From: Allopusillimonas ginsengisoli
GTDB taxonomy: Bacteria > Pseudomonadota > Gammaproteobacteria > Burkholderiales > Burkholderiaceae_B
Length of the DNA stretch: 64,000 nucleotides
Assembly (NCBI GenBank): GCA_005239165.1
Contig: RAPG01000003.1
Span: 1-64,000 of the forward strand
Direction of reading: 5' to 3'
Positions 16,605 through 25,705 of this stretch are shown here, piece after piece. A program made the translations under genes and the position numbers. Under the pieces are notes generated by a model. The model ran no database searches and was not told the DNA's origin. It was given only the letters and a program-made list of their open reading frames with translations. Positions within the stretch are counted from its first letter, which is position 1. Every line of letters begins with the position of its first letter.

Positions 16605-17643
16605 AGACGTTTCCTTCATTTGTGACGGGCAATGAGCGCCGACGTGGTTCATACCAGACCTGGGTGAGGCGGTAGTGCTCGTAATACAGCACGATGTCCA
16701 CCGTGTGGGTTAAAAAATCTCGAATAGTGCTTAGATCAAGCTGCCCGCCTGTGGGCGATTGCTTGATAAGTGTGACCAGTCGGTCGTAGGTGTCGGCGGC
16801 GCTGTTGGCGTGGGTCGTTGTAATCGAGCCAGGATGGCCGGTATTTAATGCCGCCAGATACTCCCAGGCTTCTGCGCCGCGCAGTTCAGCCAAGAAGATG
16901 CGATCAGGGGTCAGGCGCATGCAGGCGGCAATGCAGTCCATGGCCGTGACACGGCCACGGGTGCTGCCGTACATCATGTGGACTCGATTGGGATGATTAG
17001 GCAGCACCAGCTCATGCACATCCTCAATGGTGATGAGACGTTCGTTGATCGGAACACGTTCAATGAGCGAACGGGCAAAGGTGGTTTTTCCCGACCCCGT
17101 GGCACCGGCAATGACAATATTGCGCCGTGCCTGCACGGCCTCATGCAAAAACTCAACCATGCGCCCGGCGTTTTTAAGGGCTAGCAATCGGTGATCCGTT
17201 GGCATTAGGCCATCGGCGCACACTTCTTTCGCACTATCTTGAACATGGTCGAAAGCACCGTCTATATCCAGATCGTTCAGGGTTTTGACCACCAGAGTAT
17301 GTTTACGGATATTCATGGCGATGGTTCCGTCGAGGCAGGCCGGTGGCTGGATGATCTGCCCGCGTTCGCCGTCGGGCAGCATAACGGACAGGATCGGTGT
17401 TGTGCCCAGCTTGTTGTAGACGGTCAGGGCATTGGCCAGTGCCGCCAGGTGATCGTACGTCAGGGCGGAGCATTGATGCCAATGCCAGGCTCCACCCTGT
17501 CTGGTAAAAAGCTCACTTGGGCGCACGATGGCCAGCTCGGTGATGGCGGGATCGTCCAGGTACGGCGTAATGGGGCGTAAGAACGTGCGTGCGGAGATGG
17601 CCCTATCGAAGGGGATGGTAGTTTGAGGTGGGTTTAAGGTCAT
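16597..17643 (-). CDS. virB11: VirB11-type secretion ATPase
   Basis: A 348-residue hexameric traffic ATPase of the type IV secretion system at the inner membrane. Seen motifs: Walker A IAGATGSGKTTFARSL, the Asp box ITIEDVHELVLP, Walker B region RIFLAELRGAEAWEYL and the His box GHPGSITTTHANSA. The start lies 41 bases inside the virB10 gene, an overlap often seen in this operon type. It provides energy for pilus assembly and substrate transfer together with VirB4 and the coupling protein. Length is normal for the family. Confidence 0.97.
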   Translation of the reverse strand: MTLNPPQTTIPFDRAISARTFLRPITPYLDDPAITELAIVRPSELFTRQGGAWHWHQCSALTYDHLAALANALTVYNKLGTTPILSVMLPDGERGQIIQPPACLDGTIAMNIRKHTLVVKTLNDLDIDGAFDHVQDSAKEVCADGLMPTDHRLLALKNAGRMVEFLHEAVQARRNIVIAGATGSGKTTFARSLIERVPINERLITIEDVHELVLPNHPNRVHMMYGSTRGRVTAMDCIAACMRLTPDRIFLAELRGAEAWEYLAALNTGHPGSITTTHANSAADTYDRLVTLIKQSPTGGQLDLSTIRDFLTHTVDIVLYYEHYRLTQVWYEPRRRSLPVTNEGNVYG

Positions 17644-18721
17644 AGACTTGGTTGAAATCCAGATCGCGGGCGACCATGATGCCGATGCGTTCGCCCTGGT
17701 TTTTGTATAGGGTTGGAGGAATGTCCAGGGAGTGCTCCAGTATTTTGGCGACGACTTCCTGCCCGCCTTCGCGTGTCGTATCGAACCGGATGTTGTTATC
17801 CCCTTGCTGGCCTTGGCTGCTCGCCCAGTTGCCCAGGTCGCCCATCAGACTTAGCAGGATGGCATTGCCGAAGCGATCCCAAAAATGGTTATCAACGTGG
17901 CCATCAATGCCTGCCTCGCCTAGTGCTCCAGTGCCGGGAGAGGCCAAATTCAGGATGACGCCCATGGGCGTTTCCAGCCGGTTCCAAGTAATGAATGCGC
18001 GGGCTTGGCCTTGAACGATGCCACCCGACTGGTATCCCGTGAACTTTGTGCCGCGATCAATGAGCTTGACCTTGCCGTTTGCGCTCATTACGTCGTGCGT
18101 GGCCAGGCAGGTGAGTAATCCAGCGTGGGTGCTGACCAACCGCGTTTGCAACGTGCAGTCGATCATGGTGCCCTGGGTGATAAGAAAATTGCGGTCGCCC
18201 AGTTGTCCGGCGACAGAGGGAGCCAGCTCCAACGGACGCAGCTTGTCGGCCAAGGGGCCGGAATCACGCATTGGGCCACTTGCCGGTGTGCTTGTGGTGG
18301 CCATCCCTTCGGTAGGTGGTTCGCTGTCGGCTCGTAGGGGGCTGCGCAAGCGCCTTGCTGTGGTGTCGTCTGGCAACGTAAGGCCCCTATTGATAATTAC
18401 CGGCACGGGGGATGGGGTTGGTTCGGGTGCCGGTACGACAAGGGCAGCGCTGCTTTGGGGCGGTGTGCGTGATACACGAGGTGCCGCGAGTCGATTCGTG
18501 ATCCCGCTACGTGTGGATTCTAGGGACTGTGATTCCTGTGCCGTCTGTCTGTCTAAGGTGCTGATAAATACTCCAGCAGTGACAGCGACGGCTGCAAGGC
18601 CCGTGAGCCATAAGAATGCTCGTGCACCGCGCGGTACGGTGCGTTTTGTATCGTCCAACTGGGCTGGGCCGCGTTCACCGTCCAGATCCGTAATGCCCAG
18701 TTCGTTTATGTGTTCCGTCAT
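17603..18721 (-). CDS. virB10: VirB10/TrbI-type channel protein
   Basis: A 372-residue protein that spans both membranes. A short cytoplasmic N terminus, one membrane helix (about residues 34-54), a Pro-rich periplasmic stretch (about 90-120) and a C-terminal TrbI/VirB10 beta-barrel domain with IDCTLQTRLVSTHAGLLTC, VKLIDRGTKFTGYQSG and NRLETPMGV. It senses ATP use at the inner membrane and gates the outer-membrane core. It overlaps virB9 by 4 bases (ATGA) and virB11 by 41 bases. Confidence 0.96.
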   Translation of the reverse strand: MTEHINELGITDLDGERGPAQLDDTKRTVPRGARAFLWLTGLAAVAVTAGVFISTLDRQTAQESQSLESTRSGITNRLAAPRVSRTPPQSSAALVVPAPEPTPSPVPVIINRGLTLPDDTTARRLRSPLRADSEPPTEGMATTSTPASGPMRDSGPLADKLRPLELAPSVAGQLGDRNFLITQGTMIDCTLQTRLVSTHAGLLTCLATHDVMSANGKVKLIDRGTKFTGYQSGGIVQGQARAFITWNRLETPMGVILNLASPGTGALGEAGIDGHVDNHFWDRFGNAILLSLMGDLGNWASSQGQQGDNNIRFDTTREGGQEVVAKILEHSLDIPPTLYKNQGERIGIMVARDLDFNQVYDLKPTSNYHPLR

Positions 18722-19872
18722 GGTTTGTCGCTCTTAGAAATCGTCAGGCTCGATGAGTCCTGGCGTAGCAGCCAATGCTGGGCGATGCCATCCAGCACAA
18801 GGGTGTTGCCCGGTTTGATGGTTGAGGTGACGGCGGTTGCCTCTCCTTTGCCGTTGACTGCATAGACGACGGGTAGTGTGGGCCCGCTAAACCGCATCCA
18901 GGTTTGCTCTTGTTGTTGCCATACTTGGGTCGGCATAAGTGCCATGTCGCCTGCACCAGTCATGTTGAGTCCCTTTTTTTCATTGGTCGCTACGGGGCTG
19001 GCCTTGGCATGGACAGTAGCTTGATGGCTGCGCATCGCCGCTGCCGTTGGGGCTGTTTGGGCGTCGGAGCCATGGACGACACGCCTGACGTTCGGAGAGG
19101 CCGTGCCGGTGTGTTTAACCACAGGAGCCGGGCCGGAGCTGGCGTTATGGATCGCGGTAACCTGATTACCTAAACGTATGTGCCATTTCGAGGAGGTGCG
19201 ATGCAATACCATCGTGCGTTCGTCAGCCATGTGGTAGTTCGTAATGACCTCCTGCTCGTCGGCAGTGACGCGGTACACGGCTGGGATGTCTGCCTCGTGG
19301 GCAAACTGCATCCATGTTTGTCGGCCATCGTCCCACGCATGTACAGGAGCCAGGTTCATGTCGCCGCTTTTGGTGTATGACCGCCAGTTGGTGGGGTGGC
19401 CGACGTGTTGAAATGCGGTTTGAACGGCGTTTTTCTCAGCCGCCTTACGGGTACGCTGCACTTCGGTATCCGGGTAGCGAAGCACCAGCTTGTACAGGGC
19501 GCGAGCGGTGTGGTCTGGGCTGTAGCCGATCCGAAATGTGTAATTACGCCGGTTAGTGACGACGATCAGGTTGGTATTGGCATCGTTGGCTACGGGTTTA
19601 AAGAACAGGTGATTGGCTTTGTGCGTGAACGCATAGGCCTCGGAGTCACCAAAGACGTGGTAGACGTATTTCTCGCCTTCTTCCAGGACGATATGGGTGG
19701 CCACACCGATGACCGCATCAAGCTGAATTACATCCGCTGGGTTGTAGTTGGCGTAACGGATTCTCGAATCAGCGGCGGAATGCTTGGGTAAGTCCAGTGC
19801 CCATACGGACGCAGGCAAGGTGCAAGCCAGCGCCAGGGCCATAGCGTGGCGGGCCATGAGGTTGTGCAGCAT
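18718..19872 (-). CDS. virB9: VirB9-type outer-membrane core protein with a duplicated C-terminal domain
   Basis: 384 residues, about 90 longer than usual VirB9. A signal peptide (1-25, ending VWA), then the N-terminal VirB9 domain (about 26-140). A typical C-terminal beta domain follows at about 162-243 (GDMNLAPVHAWDDGRQTWMQ... PAVYRV... TMVLHR..WHIRLGN). After a Ala/Thr/Val-rich linker (244-303) a second copy occurs at about 304-379 (GDMALMPTQVWQQQEQTWMR... PVVYAVN... TLVLDG..HWLLR). The C-terminal domain normally binds VirB7 lipoprotein in the outer-membrane ring. Operon place between virB8 and virB10 is as expected. Confidence 0.93.
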   Translation of the reverse strand: MLHNLMARHAMALALACTLPASVWALDLPKHSAADSRIRYANYNPADVIQLDAVIGVATHIVLEEGEKYVYHVFGDSEAYAFTHKANHLFFKPVANDANTNLIVVTNRRNYTFRIGYSPDHTARALYKLVLRYPDTEVQRTRKAAEKNAVQTAFQHVGHPTNWRSYTKSGDMNLAPVHAWDDGRQTWMQFAHEADIPAVYRVTADEQEVITNYHMADERTMVLHRTSSKWHIRLGNQVTAIHNASSGPAPVVKHTGTASPNVRRVVHGSDAQTAPTAAAMRSHQATVHAKASPVATNEKKGLNMTGAGDMALMPTQVWQQQEQTWMRFSGPTLPVVYAVNGKGEATAVTSTIKPGNTLVLDGIAQHWLLRQDSSSLTISKSDKP

Positions 19873-19883
19873 GGGTACTCCTT

Positions 19884-20570
19884 TTAGCGCGATAGGTCAG
19901 AGGCCAGGTCGTAGCGCACGACCTGAAATCCCAGAGGGTTGCGACGAGCTACGTTTTCAGTCAATGGGACATTGACGTATTCGTAAGCCATCGTGGCAAT
20001 CAAATGACGGGTGTTTTGGGTTTGGCCGCTGGCCACTTCGTGCTCGACCGTCGTGAACCGTACCGTGGCAGACTGGTTTGCACCCAAGGTAATTGAGTGC
20101 ACTTGCACATCGACCGCGCCCAGATCGCGCAGGCGAGTTGTGGGTGCGTCGGGTCCTTCGTAACGCTTTCCGTAACGGGTCTGCATGGGCGGGGATGAAA
20201 GCAGGGCGCAGGTATCAAACTGTTCTTGTATCGTTTGCCAGCTGTAGCCCTCGCAGTTCAGGACGTAGGTGTTTAGAAAATACTTAGCGATGCGATTGCC
20301 ATAATCGTCCATGGGTTCACCCAATGTGCTGACGTATTCAATTGAACCGGTGGCGTTATCGACGCGTACGACATACATCTCTGGCGGTGCTTTTAGGGGC
20401 GTCAAACCCGCGACAGCACCTACTGCAGCAAAAGCCAGAACACCCGCTGCTGTTGTGATGCGCCAGGCACGTCGGCGGCTTGTGACCAATTCGCCTAGAT
20501 AGTCGCGTTCCAGACCGCGTGACCTTTCCAGGTGTGCGGCCAAGTCTTCTGACTTGATTTGATCGTTCAC
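19884..20570 (-). CDS. virB8: VirB8-type inner-membrane assembly factor
   Basis: A 228-residue bitopic protein: short cytoplasmic N terminus, one membrane helix (about residues 36-57) and a periplasmic NTF2-like domain with YVVRVDNATGSIEYV, KYFLNTYVLNCEGYSW and a C-terminal MAYEYVNVPLTENVARRNPLGFQV ending typical for VirB8. It nucleates the channel and contacts VirB9 and VirB10. The start is 3 bases from the virB7 stop and a small gap separates it from virB9. Length is normal. Confidence 0.95.
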   Translation of the reverse strand: MNDQIKSEDLAAHLERSRGLERDYLGELVTSRRRAWRITTAAGVLAFAAVGAVAGLTPLKAPPEMYVVRVDNATGSIEYVSTLGEPMDDYGNRIAKYFLNTYVLNCEGYSWQTIQEQFDTCALLSSPPMQTRYGKRYEGPDAPTTRLRDLGAVDVQVHSITLGANQSATVRFTTVEHEVASGQTQNTRHLIATMAYEYVNVPLTENVARRNPLGFQVVRYDLASDLSR

Positions 20571-20573
20571 AAT

Positions 20574-20711
20574 TTAGCCTCCTTGCATATAAGGTGCGGT
20601 CGCGTTCACAGGCAAGCGTGGCGAGTCAGCAGGTTGAGGCGCTTGAGGCGCATGAAATGCGCAAGCCGAAAGCATTCCAGCCAGCAGCAGGGCGGTAATC
20701 AAGGTTTTCAT
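20574..20711 (-). CDS. virB7: VirB7-type small outer-membrane lipoprotein
   Basis: A 45-residue lipoprotein: MKTLITALLLAGMLSAC has the signal sequence and lipobox (Cys17), followed by a Pro-rich tail (HAPQAPQPADSPRLP). This is the usual shape of VirB7, which anchors the core complex by binding the C-terminal domain of VirB9. It lies between virB6 and virB8, as in R388 and pKM101. The start at 20711 is clear from the signal peptide; longer versions run into virB6 sequence. Confidence 0.88.
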   Translation of the reverse strand: MKTLITALLLAGMLSACAFHAPQAPQPADSPRLPVNATAPYMQGG

Positions 20712-20781
20712 AGGTAAAAGACTCCTGGCCCGTAGTGCAAAGGCATCGGCGGGCTTTGAGGGTGAAGAGGGAAGAGGCGGG

Positions 20782-21750
20782 CTATTTACCCTTGGGTATG
20801 CGAGGAAGCATTCTGGAAATGCGCATGGCAGTGAATGCGCCGCGACCGGCTGCGCCGATCCCCATCTGAGCACCGAAGCCGCCCGATAGACCGGCTGCCA
20901 GGCCAGGCAGCATCAGCATGACAGCGATGCTGGCAATACCGACCAGAAGTTGTCCCGCAAGAAGCGCGAGCAGATTGGTTTCGCCTTCGTCGATGAATTT
21001 CGCCATGGCCTCGATGAACTGCAAGTTCATTTGAAGCAGGATAGCGAAGATCAGGCCCGCTAGAAGCGCCAGAAAAATGAAGTTAAGGGCTTGCGCTACC
21101 CAGCTATCGAAGAGCTTTTTGGTTGGTTCAAATAGCAGACCCGCGATGAACAAAGGGCCGGTGGCCACGACAAGCGCCATGCCCACCTTGATGACCACCA
21201 TAATGACGGCGATTGCCGCACCGACAACGGCTGAGTTGATGGTGACGACAAACGTCAGGATCCCTACAAAGACCTCCTTGGTGCTGGGTAGCACGCTGTA
21301 CCAGCTGTTGGACTCTCCCCCTGCGGATCCCATCCGCTCCGTGGCGGTGGTTGTTTTTTTCTGCAGCTTGTCCACTTCGGCAGCAACCGTGGTGTTGCCT
21401 GTCACGACAGCCGTTAAGTCATCGGGTAGCGAAAGCATAGTTTTGGAGATGTCCGTCTGATACAGACCCCCGGCGGTGGCCACCGTAGCGATGATGGCAA
21501 CCATGATGGCTTTCTTGAAAAATTCAGTGACTGTCATTCCACCCTGGCCGTGCATGATGGCAAATGCGTAGGCCAGGAACTGCAAGGTCAAGCCCATGGT
21601 AATGATAGGCAGCAGGGCCGTCGTCAATTGTTCAATCGGCTGCGCCACGGCTGATTGCAATACGGCGTCGGTCTGGTTGGTAATCCACTGTGCAATGCTG
21701 CCCGAGTCGGATGGGGCCGTGACTGTGGCGGTATTGAATCCACCGGCCAT
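20782..21750 (-). CDS. virB6: VirB6-type polytopic inner-membrane protein
   Basis: 322 residues with several hydrophobic segments (about 43-70, 85-100, 170-205, 215-240, 255-285). The VirB6/TrbL signature is seen in the middle (SVLPSTKEVFVGILTF... GPLFIAGLLFEPTKKLFDSWVAQALNFIF). VirB6 forms part of the inner-membrane channel through which the substrate passes. It follows virB5 by 12 bases and precedes virB7 by 70 bases. Confidence 0.94.
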   Translation of the reverse strand: MAGGFNTATVTAPSDSGSIAQWITNQTDAVLQSAVAQPIEQLTTALLPIITMGLTLQFLAYAFAIMHGQGGMTVTEFFKKAIMVAIIATVATAGGLYQTDISKTMLSLPDDLTAVVTGNTTVAAEVDKLQKKTTTATERMGSAGGESNSWYSVLPSTKEVFVGILTFVVTINSAVVGAAIAVIMVVIKVGMALVVATGPLFIAGLLFEPTKKLFDSWVAQALNFIFLALLAGLIFAILLQMNLQFIEAMAKFIDEGETNLLALLAGQLLVGIASIAVMLMLPGLAAGLSGGFGAQMGIGAAGRGAFTAMRISRMLPRIPKGK

Positions 21751-21762
21751 AAGATTCTCCTG

Positions 21763-22443
21763 TTAGTTGGGCTGCTTCCCGCTGTTGCCAAACCAGCCGC
21801 CATAGACGCGTTCGGCGCGGGCGTTGAGTAAGGCGCGTTCGGCGTCTAGCTGCTGTTTGGCCAGTTCGATCCGGGTCTGATCGGTTTGTACGTTGGCTTG
21901 CTCAATGGCTATACGTGCCTGCAGTTCTGCGATTTCCTTGGGGTTCGTGGTTTCGTTAATCTTGGCCTGTAAGCCGTCCAGAACTTCCAGTCGCTTTGTC
22001 ATTGAATCGTAGGCACGTTGTGACAAGGCCTTGGCTGTGGCGTCGATATTGATTTTGCGTTCTGCAAGTTTGGCCCGATCCTCGGAAAAATTTACGGGCG
22101 CATTCACATCCTTGATGATGTCATTGACGGCAGCCGACATGCCCGAGTTGTCGTTCTCCATCCGATCAAGCAAAGCATTTGCATCGGTAGGCAAAGCGCC
22201 GCGCAGTTGTTCTCGTACGCCGGGGTTGTTGAGGACATAGCCAAAGCCGCTTGATTGTGTCAGGGCGGCAAGCTGTGCTTTGGCCTGATTGAGCTGCTGC
22301 ATCGCCGTCTGGACTTGCTCCTGAAGGGTTTTTAGTTGAGCGATAGAGTTAATGTCCAGCGTCGGAATGCCGCTGGCGTAGACGTGTGAGCTAAATGTTG
22401 CTGCCAGCAGTAGGCTGGCAGCAAGGGTTTTGCTGCGCTTCAT
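21763..22443 (-). CDS. virB5: VirB5-type minor pilin/adhesin
   Basis: 226 residues with a clear signal peptide (MKRSKTLAASLLLAATFSSH...YASG). The mature part is mostly helical with GIPTLDINSIAQLKTLQEQ and a long C-terminal coiled coil (ELQARIAIEQANVQTDQTRIELAKQQL), which is the VirB5/TrbJ pattern. VirB5 sits at the pilus tip and takes part in cell contact. It lies between a lipoprotein gene and virB6. Confidence 0.92.
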   Translation of the reverse strand: MKRSKTLAASLLLAATFSSHVYASGIPTLDINSIAQLKTLQEQVQTAMQQLNQAKAQLAALTQSSGFGYVLNNPGVREQLRGALPTDANALLDRMENDNSGMSAAVNDIIKDVNAPVNFSEDRAKLAERKINIDATAKALSQRAYDSMTKRLEVLDGLQAKINETTNPKEIAELQARIAIEQANVQTDQTRIELAKQQLDAERALLNARAERVYGGWFGNSGKQPN

Positions 22444-22469
22444 AATAGGCTCCAGAGGGGAAAGGGAAG

Positions 22470-22841
22470 TTAGTCTGTGCTTATGGTCTGCTTGTATTCA
22501 GACTCGGTGATGCGGGTGTAGCGTTCGTTGCCAACCTGGACGGTGTCGGTGGCCTTGGTGTACGCAATCATGGATTTGCCATCGACCATCATGATGTTGT
22601 CCTGGACGTTGCCTGGCTTTGTGAAGGTTTTGTATTTGGCAAAAACCCGGTCTCGCAGGCGTACGGTAATCAGATAGGTCGAATCATTGGGCTGTATCTG
22701 CATAAGCGCTGGGAATTTCTTGTCGCCCGTTAGCTCTTCCTTCCAGAATCCCGCAAACTTTGCACCTGAATCGTCAAGGCATCCGGCCAGGGTGGTGAGT
22801 GTTGCGGCACTTGCGGCCATCAGAAACTGTCGTCGATTCAT
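22470..22841 (-). CDS. Lipoprotein between virB4 and virB5, possible entry-exclusion protein
   Basis: A 123-residue lipoprotein: MNRRQFLMAASAATLTTLAG then Cys21. The twin Arg (NRRQFLM) followed by a hydrophobic stretch and lipobox suggests Tat or Sec export and lipid anchoring. The mature part is a small beta-rich domain (FAGFWKEELTGDKKFPALMQ... RLRDRVFAKYKTF). Lipoproteins in the VirB5 neighbourhood of conjugative plasmids (TrbK of RP4, Eex of pKM101) exclude a second copy of the same plasmid. No direct similarity to these is seen, so the role is inference from place and type. Confidence 0.75.
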   Translation of the reverse strand: MNRRQFLMAASAATLTTLAGCLDDSGAKFAGFWKEELTGDKKFPALMQIQPNDSTYLITVRLRDRVFAKYKTFTKPGNVQDNIMMVDGKSMIAYTKATDTVQVGNERYTRITESEYKQTISTD

Positions 22842-22910
22842 GGTTGCGTCCTTATGTTGGGCATAAAAGGCTTTGAGTATGGTGTGCTTGCGGGTTAGGG
22901 GCGAGCCAAG

Positions 22911-25331
22911 TTACTGCCGTACACCTTTGACAGAGTTCAGATACACAGGCAACCAGTCAACCGGGTTTGGTCCTGCCTGCTGCACGGCTGATTCGGCCAG
23001 GGCGGCCATATCTGGGCTGCCTGAGAAAACTAACAATTCGTCCTCACACCCGTTTAAGTCCAGTTGGGCGACAGTGACATTGCTGCCTTGCTTGATCAGG
23101 AACTTGCGGCTGGCCTCACCAAGGGATTTGAGCAGTTCAAACTCGCTGGGGGTTAGCCCGAATCCGGTGATGTAGTCTTTTGCCTTGGCCCTTGGGTTGG
23201 GCAAAAAGATCAGGGTGGCCGCCTGCTGGATAAGCGATGGCCCCACTGGGTTTTCCGATATCGCCCCAGGTTCCTGTGTGGCAAAAGCCAGTACGCCGTT
23301 TTTCTTGCGTATCGTGCGGCTGGCGTCTTGCATGTCCTCCTGAAAATGCTGGTCCTTTAATGGGTGCTGGCATTCATCGAAAAGGTTGATGATGCGTTGC
23401 CCGTTATGCAGTGCGTTGACTCGATGACGTAAATACATAGTGGCAGCACCGCGCACGTCGTCATCCTCCAGCAGCTCAGTCAAATCAAAGCCAAAGATGG
23501 GGGGGTGTTGGCCATCGCTATCCAGATTCAGCCGATCTTCTGGATTGTCGAATACCCAACCGTATTCGCCGTCCTGACACCAGGCAACCAAACGGGCGTG
23601 CACGGTGCTGGCTCCTTCTTCGGAAAACGGATTGGGCAGCAAGGTGTTAAGGGTAGAGAGGCCCCGGCTTTTTCGATCAATGAGCGTCGCCATCTGTTCG
23701 ATGGCTTTGGCGATTTCATCACGCTGACGCGTGGTGACGGCTTCACCGCGTAGTGATGCCAGGTGTACAACCAAACGGCGCATAAAAGCGACATTGGCTT
23801 TGGATGGCTCCATTTGAAACGGATTCCAGCCGGTGGAGATTCCCTGCCGTAAGTTGAAATATCGACCACCTAGCGCCATGATCAGCACCTGCATGCCTTG
23901 ATCTTTATCCCAGACCACGCAGGTGGCACCGAATTTTTGCGCCTGGGTAAGCAACACCCCTTGAAGCACGGTTTTTCCGGTGCCCGTCATACCTATGATC
24001 ATCGTGTTCCCTGGGCGGCGCTTGCCTGTGTCATCCAAATCCTCCGTGGAAGCATGAAAGCTGAAGAAAAAGGGTGAGCCAGTATGCGTTTTGAGCATGG
24101 TTACTGCTGGGCCCCATGGATTACCTGCCGGTTTACCAGTCAACTGATTGTGCAGGCTCGACAGACATAGAAAGTTGTACGAGGTGATCGGTACCGGGCG
24201 TGGCCGCCAATGCCAGTTGCCCGGCAGTTGGGCCCAGTACCCCGCTTCCAGGGCGCGTTCCAGCGGTTTGGCGACAATGGCTTCCTCAGCCATCAGGCTG
24301 GCTGTATTGGCTATGGCCTGGCGTACCGCTGCAGGTGTGTCGCCATAAATCAACAAGGTCGCGTGGTGATCACCCAGCCCCAATCGTCCCGATGTCAGCT
24401 CGTCCATGATTTGATCAAGCTGCGTAACCTGGCTGACCGAATCATCACCGGAATCAACCAGCAATTTGCGGTGCCGCTTAACCATCCCTTTTGCCGCTGC
24501 ACCGGTAAAACTGCCCCACGATTGCGTCAGCACATATTCGTAAGGTAAGGCTAGCAGCTTGTCCATGTGGCCAGGCTTGGTGTTTTCCGGGTAATCACGC
24601 AACTCCAGCATGCCGAAAATCCGTGATGATTGAATGCTGCGTAGCTCCCCGATCTCTCCGAATCGGGAAAAAATAGGCCGAGCGCCAGGTAGTGCGTCAC
24701 GTAGGCGTGAACGGGTGACAGGTACGCTTTGCCATGATCCTGATAGAAGGTATCCCAGGAACGAAGCCGGTTCACTGAAAGCGTGCCCGTTACGATGCAC
24801 GATCTCCAGGACTTCAGGATCGTAGCGATGCAGACCAGCTTTTAATGCGCGTAGCGTGTTCTGCAACCGGTCTATGGATTCTGCTTGCCACAGGGCCAGG
24901 TGGGCGCCGTCAGCTTTTTCCAAACTAGCAAAGGTGCCCATGACCGGATCGGCCACCGGATGTAGCAGCACGGTCAGGTACAAATCGTTGACCATCAGGC
25001 CACGAGTATCAAAGGTGTGTCGGTAGGCATTGTCGAACTGGGCTGCAAAGGCTTGCGGAAAGTCACTCTGAGGGTATTCATTGACGCGGCGGCGCACAAT
25101 ATGTGAGTACAGGCCGATGGTGCCCAGCTGCATGCCTCGTATGACGTTATGCAGTGCCTCGATCCATTCTTTTCGTTCGTCCAGGCTGTGGGCATCCGGT
25201 ACACGGCCAGCCACCTTGATAACAACCATGTATTCCTGGTTGTCGCAGGCAATAATCTGTTCGGTGACGTGGTGTGAGTACGGCAGGTAGCGGGATACCA
25301 GCCGTTCATCTATGGCCAAGGCAGCAGTCAT
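22911..25331 (-). CDS. virB4: VirB4-type conjugation ATPase
   Basis: An 806-residue ATPase, the largest T4SS energiser. N-terminal VirB4 domain (CagE/TrbE/VirB4 type) to about residue 400, then Walker A MIIGMTGTGKTVLQG (about 440), VVWDKDQGMQVLI, and Walker B RIINLFDECQHPL, with LAFATQEPGAISENP near the C terminus. It dislodges pilin from the membrane and powers substrate transfer. The start overlaps virB3 by 4 bases (ATGA). Length and motifs are normal. Confidence 0.97.
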   Translation of the reverse strand: MTAALAIDERLVSRYLPYSHHVTEQIIACDNQEYMVVIKVAGRVPDAHSLDERKEWIEALHNVIRGMQLGTIGLYSHIVRRRVNEYPQSDFPQAFAAQFDNAYRHTFDTRGLMVNDLYLTVLLHPVADPVMGTFASLEKADGAHLALWQAESIDRLQNTLRALKAGLHRYDPEVLEIVHRNGHAFSEPASFLGYLLSGSWQSVPVTRSRLRDALPGARPIFSRFGEIGELRSIQSSRIFGMLELRDYPENTKPGHMDKLLALPYEYVLTQSWGSFTGAAAKGMVKRHRKLLVDSGDDSVSQVTQLDQIMDELTSGRLGLGDHHATLLIYGDTPAAVRQAIANTASLMAEEAIVAKPLERALEAGYWAQLPGNWHWRPRPVPITSYNFLCLSSLHNQLTGKPAGNPWGPAVTMLKTHTGSPFFFSFHASTEDLDDTGKRRPGNTMIIGMTGTGKTVLQGVLLTQAQKFGATCVVWDKDQGMQVLIMALGGRYFNLRQGISTGWNPFQMEPSKANVAFMRRLVVHLASLRGEAVTTRQRDEIAKAIEQMATLIDRKSRGLSTLNTLLPNPFSEEGASTVHARLVAWCQDGEYGWVFDNPEDRLNLDSDGQHPPIFGFDLTELLEDDDVRGAATMYLRHRVNALHNGQRIINLFDECQHPLKDQHFQEDMQDASRTIRKKNGVLAFATQEPGAISENPVGPSLIQQAATLIFLPNPRAKAKDYITGFGLTPSEFELLKSLGEASRKFLIKQGSNVTVAQLDLNGCEDELLVFSGSPDMAALAESAVQQAGPNPVDWLPVYLNSVKGVRQ

Positions 25332-25705
25332 GGCTGAGTTCTCCGATTAATAAGGGTGTGCCAGGGGCGGCGTCGGTGATAGGTCAGCGGCGAATAGCTT
25401 GAGCCGTTCCAGAATCGTTTGTTTCGGTTTCTGGCTCGTGTCTTGGCTTCCAGCCAGAGGACATCAAACGCCTTGTCGTCGTGGCGCGTGACGATGGCAA
25501 TCGTGGGCAGGATGACAAGCAATAGCCCCCACCACGCCAGACCTGCAAGCATGGTGATTACCGCAACCAGCATGAAGGCACCAAATAGCAGTGTGGTGGG
25601 TACGCCAAAAAAAGTGGGCTTGCGCCCGAGACCTTTGAATACGGGATATGTGGTGCTGGCTGGTTTGTCTGTCGCCGTGTCGGAAGTCATGTTCATATTC
25701 ATCAT
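25328..25705 (-). CDS. virB3: VirB3-type inner-membrane protein
   Basis: A 125-residue protein with PVFKGLGRKPTFFGVPTTLL, the VirB3 signature, then two membrane helices (about 37-80) and a basic tail (ARNRNKRFW). VirB3 is needed for pilus assembly and works with VirB4. It overlaps virB2 by 4 bases at its start and virB4 by 4 at its end. Several Met codons cluster at the N terminus (MMNMNM), so the exact start is uncertain. Confidence 0.93.
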   Translation of the reverse strand: MMNMNMTSDTATDKPASTTYPVFKGLGRKPTFFGVPTTLLFGAFMLVAVITMLAGLAWWGLLLVILPTIAIVTRHDDKAFDVLWLEAKTRARNRNKRFWNGSSYSPLTYHRRRPWHTLINRRTQP

